From Bifidobacterium breve (GTDB lineage Bacteria; Actinomycetota; Actinomycetes; Nanopelagicales; Nanopelagicaceae): a stretch of 27,125 nt of DNA. The notes under the pieces were generated by a model. That model had not been told where the DNA came from. It ran no database searches and worked only from the letters and a program-made list of their open reading frames with translations. Within the stretch, counting starts at the first letter, position 1. Each line of letters begins with the position of its first letter. Made by a program: the position numbers and the translations under genes. The stretch covers positions 1-27,125 of the forward strand of contig CAMBOZ010000011.1 of NCBI GenBank assembly GCA_945869505.1, read 5' to 3'. Of the stretch, positions 21,940 through 27,125 are shown piece by piece.

Positions 21940-22766
21940 TGATTTTACTTACCGCGGTTGCAATTGCTGAGGCACGAATGGGTAAACCTGGCGAAAAGTA
22001 TTATTCAGGTCGCTCTCGGGCAATTATGGAGCGCGCCTACATCGCCTTTAAATCTTCAACATGGCTGATTGTTATCTCCGGATTTGTTGAGCCGGTTTTA
22101 TTTCTTCTCTCGTTTGGCTACGGCTTGAAAGACTTGGTTGGCGATATGACGGTTGCGGGGCAACCGGTTGGCTATGTCGCATTTATCGCACCAGCACTTC
22201 TTGCAACAAGCGCTATGAATGGCGCAATTTATGACTCGACCATGAATGTTTTCTTCAAATTGAATCACGAACGCCTTTATCACGGCATGCTTGCAACTTC
22301 ACTTGGACCAATGGATGTTGCATTAGGTGAAATTGGTTGGGCGCTGCTGCGTGGTTTCTCTTACGCCGTTGGCTTTATGGCAGTTGTCGTACCTCTTGGA
22401 CTCATTCCAAGTGCTTGGGGAATTTTGGCCATTCCTGCGGCAGTGTTAATTGCCTTTGGTTTTGCATCATTTGGAATGGCAGTGACTTCATATATGAAGT
22501 CATTCCAGCAGTTGGAAGTAATTAACATCTTTTTACTTCCGATGTTTCTCTTTTCTGGTTCTTTCTATCCGCTATCCGTATTTCCAGAGTGGTTACAGAC
22601 TGTGATTCGCCTCTTTCCTTTGGCGCATGCGATTGATTTAGTTCGTGGCTTGACCCTCGGCAATATTTCTTGGGCGCTGCTCGGACACGCGATGTATTTC
22701 GTGGTGATGATTATTGTTGGACTCTTCTTCACAACAAAGCGCCTAAACGCTTTATTTATGCGTTAA
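21939..22766 (+). CDS. ABC-2-type exporter permease, second subunit
   Basis: A 275-residue, six-helix relative of the preceding permease. It repeats the same landmarks: GYVAFIAPALLATSAMNGAIYD and then FLLPMFLFSGSFYPLSVFPEWL. The two differ enough to be old paralogues making a heterodimer. It starts by a TAATG overlap with the first subunit. Its TAA stop overlaps the stop of the opposite fluoride-channel gene in a shared TTAA, leaving no room for an intrinsic terminator between them. Substrate unknown. Confidence 0.92.
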   Translation: MILLTAVAIAEARMGKPGEKYYSGRSRAIMERAYIAFKSSTWLIVISGFVEPVLFLLSFGYGLKDLVGDMTVAGQPVGYVAFIAPALLATSAMNGAIYDSTMNVFFKLNHERLYHGMLATSLGPMDVALGEIGWALLRGFSYAVGFMAVVVPLGLIPSAWGILAIPAAVLIAFGFASFGMAVTSYMKSFQQLEVINIFLLPMFLFSGSFYPLSVFPEWLQTVIRLFPLAHAIDLVRGLTLGNISWALLGHAMYFVVMIIVGLFFTTKRLNALFMR

Positions 22767-23101
22767 GAAGCTAGCTGAAGACCTAGATAAGCCGCGGCTA
22801 AGCCAAAGCCAAGTGACATAACCAGGTTAACTGATATCTCTCTGTATCGCTTCAACTCAAAGCCGAGATAGATATCGAGCATAAAAGTTGACCAAGTCGT
22901 AAATGCTCCGGCGAAGCCAACAGCAATGAGGTCGTGAACTTGTTCTGTTTTGTTAAAGGTAAGACCGATAACAAATGAACCAATGACATTTACCAGAAAA
23001 ATTCCGTAAGGCTTGCTTGTAAATTTCCTTATGTATTGATCGATAGCAAAGCGTGCGGGTGCGCCAATTGCTGCTCCGAGGATTACGTAAAGGGTATTCA
23101 T
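22763..23101 (-). CDS. crcB: Fluoride channel subunit FluC/CrcB (second of pair)
   Basis: A 112-residue protein with four short hydrophobic helices. It has the CrcB landmarks GAPARFAID near the N-terminus, FLVNVIGSFVIG (the central Asn helix) and GFAGAFTTWSTFMLD (the helix-break and phenylalanine track). FluC proteins make dual-topology dimers that let fluoride leak out of the cell. Two different subunits are encoded in tandem here, which points to a heterodimer. Its ATG overlaps the stop of the partner gene (ATGA, 23098-23101). It is the last gene of the sdh-linked run and meets the exporter gene tail to tail. Confidence 0.92.
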   Translation of the reverse strand: MNTLYVILGAAIGAPARFAIDQYIRKFTSKPYGIFLVNVIGSFVIGLTFNKTEQVHDLIAVGFAGAFTTWSTFMLDIYLGFELKRYREISVNLVMSLGFGLAAAYLGLQLAS

Positions 23102-23451
23102 TTGCGCACCGGAATTAATTTGCGGCTAATGGGCAAGACAAGCAGAACAATTAACAAACTTAAAAAGACATTTTCTGCCAAGAAAAGTGCGCCGCCAGAT
23201 CCTGGTTCAACTACTTGCACTGTCACAGCTGAAAAAGTTGTCATTCCGGCGCAGAAGCCGGGTAGCAATAGATGGCGGAGTTCGGTGACACCACGTCTCT
23301 CCATTAAAACAAGTAGTGCGCTGGCAAGGGCTACACCAATTAAATTTGCAGCAAGAGTTCCGTTGCGATCATCAGGAATGACAACGGACAGTCCGAAGCG
23401 GACCAAAGTTCCTGCTACTCCGCCTACGGCAACAAGTAGCAGTGACTTCAT
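23098..23451 (-). CDS. crcB: Fluoride channel subunit FluC/CrcB (first of pair)
   Basis: A 117-residue four-helix protein. GGVAGTLVRFGLS, LAANLIGVALASALL and GFCAGMTTFSAVTVQV match the FluC N-terminal arginine, central Asn and GxxxGxTTFS track. It is the partner of the following subunit. The ATG lies only 2 nt after the sdhB stop, so it is probably translated by ribosomes finishing sdhB, and no fluoride riboswitch can fit between them. This ties fluoride resistance to succinate dehydrogenase expression. Some neighbouring charged residues differ between the two subunits, as expected for fixed opposite orientations. Confidence 0.92.
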   Translation of the reverse strand: MKSLLLVAVGGVAGTLVRFGLSVVIPDDRNGTLAANLIGVALASALLVLMERRGVTELRHLLLPGFCAGMTTFSAVTVQVVEPGSGGALFLAENVFLSLLIVLLVLPISRKLIPVRK

Positions 23452-23453
23452 CT

Positions 23454-24212
23454 TTAGCTGCGCTTTTCTCTCTTTAACAGACCGGCAAACATGCGCGCTG
23501 GATCGTATTTGATATCAACAACACGTTCCTTCATCGGAATGATTGCGTTATCGGTGATCTTGATGTGCTCTGGGCAAACTTCAGTACAGCACTTGGTGAT
23601 GTTGCACATTCCTAAGCCATGTTCTTCTTGCGCAGTGCGCTTGCGGTTCTTCAAGATATCAAGTGGGTGCATATCAAGTTCTGCAATACGAATAAAGAAG
23701 CGTGGACCAGCGAAAGATTTCTTATTCTCTTCATGGTCACGAACCACGTGGCAAACATCCTGACATAAGAAACATTCGATGCATTTGCGGAACTCTTGTG
23801 AACGTTCAACATCTACTTGTTCCATACGCGCTTCACCTGGCTTCAGATCTGCTGGTGGTGCATACGCTGGAATCTCCATCGCCTTCTTGTAGTTAAAGGA
23901 GACGTCGGTGACCAAATCCTTAATAACTGGGAAGGCACGAAGTGGCGTAACGGTAATAGTTTCGCCCTCTTCAAATGATGCAACCTGGGTCATGCAAGCA
24001 AGGCGTGGCTTGCCATTAATTTCCATTGAACAAGATCCACACTTGCCGGCCTTGCAATTCCAACGTACTGCTAGATCGCCCATTTGAGTTGCTTGTACGC
24101 GGTGAATCACATCGAGGACAACTTCGCCTTCGTTGACATCTACCTGAACATCTTTAAGGCCACCGTCAGTTGCATCTCCTCGCCAAATGCGAAGGTTTAA
24201 TTTGCGCGCCAT
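23454..24212 (-). CDS. sdhB: Succinate dehydrogenase iron-sulfur subunit
   Basis: A 252-residue electron-transfer subunit. The N-terminal ferredoxin domain has the [2Fe-2S] cysteines 53, 58, 61 and 73 (CKAGKCGSC and LAC). The C-terminal domain has CIECFLCQDVC (144-154) and CNITKCCTEVC (203-213) for the [4Fe-4S] and [3Fe-4S] clusters. Length and order match Mycobacterium Sdh1 (Rv0247c type). It takes electrons from the flavin of SdhA to quinone at the membrane anchor. Its start overlaps the sdhA stop by one base (TAATG). The fluoride-channel genes follow immediately. Confidence 0.97.
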   Translation of the reverse strand: MARKLNLRIWRGDATDGGLKDVQVDVNEGEVVLDVIHRVQATQMGDLAVRWNCKAGKCGSCSMEINGKPRLACMTQVASFEEGETITVTPLRAFPVIKDLVTDVSFNYKKAMEIPAYAPPADLKPGEARMEQVDVERSQEFRKCIECFLCQDVCHVVRDHEENKKSFAGPRFFIRIAELDMHPLDILKNRKRTAQEEHGLGMCNITKCCTEVCPEHIKITDNAIIPMKERVVDIKYDPARMFAGLLKREKRS

Positions 24213-26107
24213 TAGTTGGAACCGCCTTTCGCGATTTCTTCCGGTGTCATGTACTTCTTAAGTTCATCGACTTCAAAGAGATCAAAGAGTTCCTTCGGCA
24301 TAAATGGCAGTGCTTGCTTGCGTACGCTTACTTGATTGCCATCAAATGATGCGATGTGGTTGCTCTGGCGCCAACCCGAATCCATACCTGGGAAATCATC
24401 GCGAGTATGTCCACCACGAGATTCTTCACGACTGATTGCAGACTTGGCAGTGCTTTCGGCAACTAGCAACATGTTGTCTAGATCAAACGCTAAGTGGAAA
24501 CCTGGGTTGAATTTGCGTCCGCCAGATACCGCAACATTGGCGCTGCGCTTTCTGATATCTGCAATCTTTTCAATCGCTTCCTTTAACTCTGATCCGGTAC
24601 GGATAATTCCGACCAAGTTATGGGTAACTTCCTGCAATTCAGCGTGAAGTGAGTAAGAGTTTTCGCCACCAGTACGAGCAAATGGCGCTTCGATGCGCGC
24701 TGCAGCGGCGGCAACAGTTGCATTAGAAACAGATGCTGTGCTGTTCTGTTTCACATAAGCCGCTGCACCCATTCCGGCACGACGACCGAAAACCAATAGA
24801 TCTGAAAGTGAATTTCCACCAAGACGATTTGAGCCGTGCATTCCGCCAGCAACTTCACCTGCGGCAAATAAACCTGGAACGCCGACAGCTGCTGCAGTAT
24901 CTGGTTCAACTTCAACGCCACCCATCACGTAGTGACAAGTTGGGCCAACTTCCATCGCCTCTTTCGTAATATCAACGCCAGCTAATTCATAGAACTGATG
25001 CCACATAGATGGCAAGCGCTTCTTGATTACATCAGCAGGGATTCGTTTAGAAACATCTAGGAATACGCCACCGTGCTCGGTGCCGCGACCAGCTTTTACT
25101 TCAGTGTTAATTGCGCGCGCAACCTCATCGCGTGGCAAAAGCTCTGGTGGACGTCGGTTATTGTCTTGATCGACATACCAGCGATCTGCTTCTTCTTCGT
25201 TATCTGCATACTTATCTTTAAATACATCTGGGATGTACTTAAACATAAAGCGTTCACCATTTATGTTGGTAAGAATTCCGCCTTCACCGCGAACAGATTC
25301 AGTTACCAAGATTCCGCGCACAGACGGTGGCCAAACCATTCCAGTTGGGTGGAACTGTAAAAATTCCATATCAACTAAATTAGCACCTGCCTTTAGCGCA
25401 AGGGCATGGCCATCGCCAGTGCCTTCCCAAGAGTTGGAGGTAATTTTAAAAGTCTTTCCGACGCCGCCGGTTGCAATAATTACTGCAGGTGCTTCAAATA
25501 AAACTTCTGATCCGGATTCGCGCCAGTACCCGTAAGCGCCGGCAATCTTTCCATTCTCCTTAAGAATTTCTGTGATTGTTAACTCTGCAAAAACTTTAAT
25601 GTGCGATTCGTAATCGCCGTGATCGCGCTTATCTGCTTGTTGCAGCGCAACAATCTTCTGTTGCATGGTGCGGATTAATTCAAGTCCGGTGCGATCGCCT
25701 ACGTGTGCAAGACGTGGATATTCGTGTCCACCGAAGTTACGCTGGCTAATCTTTCCTTCTTTAGTGCGATCAAAGAGCGCACCCCACATTTCGAGTTCCC
25801 AGATGCGATCTGGAGATTCCTTGGCGTGTAGTTCTGCCATACGGAAATGATTTAGGAATTTTCCACCGCGCATTGTGTCGCGAAAGTGCACCATCCAGTT
25901 ATCGTTTGAATTCGCATTTCCCATTGAAGCCGCAGCGCCACCTTCAGCCATAACAGTGTGGGCCTTACCAAATAGTGATTTACAGATGATTGCTACGCGC
26001 AGACCTGATTCGCGCGCCTCAACAGCTGCACGAAGCCCGGCGCCACCTGCGCCAATTACAAGAACGTCGTACTTATAACGCTCGAGTGCGATTTTTTCGG
26101 TAGTCAT
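24212..26107 (-). CDS. sdhA: Succinate dehydrogenase flavoprotein subunit
   Basis: A 631-residue flavoprotein oxidising succinate to fumarate at the cytoplasmic face of the membrane. FAD binding is by DVLVIGAGGAGLRAAVEA. The covalent-FAD His lies in KSLFGKAHTVMAEGG, substrate-site residues in FHPTGM and SVRGEGGILTN, and the domain continues with HGSNRLGGNSLSDLLVFGRR. The N-terminal part is nearly identical in pattern to Mycobacterium Sdh1 SdhA. Two starts are possible: 26119 (MPID..., directly behind AAGGG) and 26107 (MTTEK...). The second is used because relatives begin about 8-12 residues before the FAD strand. Neither has ideal ribosome-site spacing. Confidence 0.96.
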   Translation of the reverse strand: MTTEKIALERYKYDVLVIGAGGAGLRAAVEARESGLRVAIICKSLFGKAHTVMAEGGAAASMGNANSNDNWMVHFRDTMRGGKFLNHFRMAELHAKESPDRIWELEMWGALFDRTKEGKISQRNFGGHEYPRLAHVGDRTGLELIRTMQQKIVALQQADKRDHGDYESHIKVFAELTITEILKENGKIAGAYGYWRESGSEVLFEAPAVIIATGGVGKTFKITSNSWEGTGDGHALALKAGANLVDMEFLQFHPTGMVWPPSVRGILVTESVRGEGGILTNINGERFMFKYIPDVFKDKYADNEEEADRWYVDQDNNRRPPELLPRDEVARAINTEVKAGRGTEHGGVFLDVSKRIPADVIKKRLPSMWHQFYELAGVDITKEAMEVGPTCHYVMGGVEVEPDTAAAVGVPGLFAAGEVAGGMHGSNRLGGNSLSDLLVFGRRAGMGAAAYVKQNSTASVSNATVAAAAARIEAPFARTGGENSYSLHAELQEVTHNLVGIIRTGSELKEAIEKIADIRKRSANVAVSGGRKFNPGFHLAFDLDNMLLVAESTAKSAISREESRGGHTRDDFPGMDSGWRQSNHIASFDGNQVSVRKQALPFMPKELFDLFEVDELKKYMTPEEIAKGGSN

Positions 26108-26122
26108 ATCTATTGGCATCCC

Positions 26123-26923
26123 TTAGAAGAAGTAGAAATTGGTCCAGGCGCCAGTTGCAACCTGGCGAACGTAAATATCGGCAAAAGCAACTGCGGCAAG
26201 TGAGTACCAGGCAAATTGCTGATGTTTGTGATTGAGAACTGAAACCCAACTCCATAACTTGTAACGAATTGGGTGTGCTGAGAAATGCTTCAAGCGTCCG
26301 CCAACTGTGTGGCGACAGGTGTGACAAGAAAGTGAATAGAACCAGAGGAGAGTTGAACTTAAGACCAGAACAAGTGAGCCGACGCTCATATGGCCCCACT
26401 CGCCCTCAACGCTCTTAAATGAAATTATCGCGTCATAAGTAAGGAACATGTTAAAAACTAAACCGGCGTAGAAGAACCAGCGGTGTGCGTTCTGCAAAAT
26501 TAGTGGAGCGCGAGTTTCACCGGTGTACTTGGTATGTGGTTCAGCAACTGCGCATGCAGGTGGTGATAACCAGAATGCGCGGTAGTAAGCCTTGCGGTAG
26601 TAATAACAAGTCATGCGGAAACCAAGCGGGAAGATCAAAATAATTAGCGCAGGCGAAAGTGCGAAGTTAAATACTTCAGCGCTGACTGGAGTCCACCCAA
26701 AAATTGTTGCTTCAGGCACACAAGCTTCAGAAAGACATGGTGAATAGAAAGGAGAGATTAAATGGTCTTTGTAATAATTTGCGCCTTCAAATGCGCGGAA
26801 GGTGGCATAGATAATGAAGCTAAATAGAACTCCAAAAGTGATCGCTGGTTCTAACCACCACTTATCTGTGCGAAGCGTGCGCTCTTTAATCTTGGCGCGG
26901 GTTGGAGAAAAGACTCCGGACAT
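26123..26923 (-). CDS. sdhC: Succinate dehydrogenase membrane-anchor subunit, Sdh1 type
   Basis: A 266-residue single anchor protein with five predicted helices (about residues 27-46, 87-108, 147-167, 179-198 and 236-256), matching the length of the Mycobacterium Sdh1 anchor (Rv0249c type) and not the two short SdhC/SdhD subunits of E. coli. It carries the family's FWLSPPACAVAEPHTKYTGE stretch and SCHTCRHTVGGRLKHFS (199-215), with conserved Cys/His that may bind a cofactor. It anchors SdhAB and passes electrons to menaquinone; quinone type is inferred. AAAGGGG about 5 nt before ATG 26923 is a strong ribosome-binding site. It is the first gene of the sdhC-A-B-fluC run. Confidence 0.9.
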   Translation of the reverse strand: MSGVFSPTRAKIKERTLRTDKWWLEPAITFGVLFSFIIYATFRAFEGANYYKDHLISPFYSPCLSEACVPEATIFGWTPVSAEVFNFALSPALIILIFPLGFRMTCYYYRKAYYRAFWLSPPACAVAEPHTKYTGETRAPLILQNAHRWFFYAGLVFNMFLTYDAIISFKSVEGEWGHMSVGSLVLVLSSTLLWFYSLSCHTCRHTVGGRLKHFSAHPIRYKLWSWVSVLNHKHQQFAWYSLAAVAFADIYVRQVATGAWTNFYFF

Positions 26924-27038
26924 TGCTTCCCCTTTGACTTAAAGATTTCTTAAGGGCAAGTGTGCGCTTGAAAATCAAAAGCCGCTAGGCGTAACCCCGC
27001 AGACAGGCTATGAAGTCAGCCACAGGTTCAATAAAAAC

Positions 27039-27124
27039 TGGCGGAGGGCGTGGGATTTGAACCCACGAAACTTTCGTTTGCCGGTTTTCAAGACCGGTGC
27101 ACTCGGCCGCTATGCGAGCCCTCC
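27039..27124 (-). tRNA. tRNA-Ser (anticodon TGA)
   Basis: On the minus strand an 86-nt class II tRNA with an encoded CCA (27039-27041). The acceptor GGAGGGC pairs with GCCCTCC, the discriminator is G, and the anticodon loop CTTGAAA gives TGA between CCGGT/ACCGG stems. The variable arm is long and the T-arm is CGTGGG-TTCAAAT-CCCACG. Its 5' end lies one base inside the window edge. A T-rich stretch follows the CCA with no hairpin. Confidence 0.96.
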
Positions 27125-27125
27125 G

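Noticed and set aside
23036..23512. 158-residue plus-strand frame across the fluoride-channel genes
   Set aside because: It runs antisense to two clear FluC genes and the end of sdhB and shows no domain or ribosome-binding site.
26924..27038. Search for a terminator after tRNA-Ser(UGA) and a clear sdh promoter
   Set aside because: Only a T-rich stretch and weak promoter-like hexamers with poor spacing were found; nothing firm enough to list.

Overview
The window looks like a compact, low-to-medium GC actinobacterial chromosome. It most resembles the freshwater Nanopelagicales (acI, 'Ca. Planktophila'/'Nanopelagicus') type. That placement is an inference from protein style and not a database result. 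It rests on a Mycobacterium Sdh1-like succinate dehydrogenase, an FprA-type ferredoxin-NADP reductase, an LmeA/DUF2993 protein, an IolE/IolG pair of Streptomyces style, very short intergenic gaps and frequent start/stop overlaps. No insertion sequence, phage gene or CRISPR array is visible.

Layout. (1) 1-6445: a cyclitol/sugar uptake and oxidation block. It holds the tail of a periplasmic binding protein, a stable hairpin, an FrcC/RbsC-type permease, a single-domain ATPase and a GMC flavoprotein oxidoreductase. A shikimate-dehydrogenase-like gene follows on the minus strand, divergent from iolE-like and iolG-like genes. (2) 6442-8206: a small ABM monooxygenase, tRNA-Arg(ACG) with its own terminator, and fprA. 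(3) 8236-11706: a cell-surface glycan patch with a GT2-type glycosyltransferase, an ABC-exporter-like membrane domain without an ATPase, and a large glycosyltransferase/pyruvyltransferase-like two-domain protein. (4) 11804-13095: a four-helix membrane protein, an LmeA-like envelope protein and tRNA-Ser(GCU). (5) 13126-18681, minus strand: a likely operon of a secreted, membrane-anchored endonuclease/phosphatase-family enzyme, both halves of a split transketolase, an FGGY kinase and a RhaI-like TIM-barrel isomerase. (6) 18707-22766, plus strand: Xaa-Pro aminopeptidase and a three-gene ABC-2 exporter. (7) 22763-27124, minus strand: tRNA-Ser(UGA), then sdhC-sdhA-sdhB directly followed by two fluoride-channel genes.

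How the parts fit. Region 1 would import a sugar or cyclitol and oxidise, dehydrate or rearrange it. Region 5 would isomerise a sugar, phosphorylate the ketose and split it by transketolase into the pentose-phosphate pool; the gene set matches the logic of the D-apiose transketolase pathway, though plain pentose use remains possible. The most useful leads are the region 5 cassette, the fusion glycan enzyme, an IolG-like protein lacking a conserved Asp, an AroE-like protein lacking the usual substrate motif, fluoride channels joined to the sdh operon, and recurring compaction features (TTAA-overlapping convergent stops and apparent leaderless starts).
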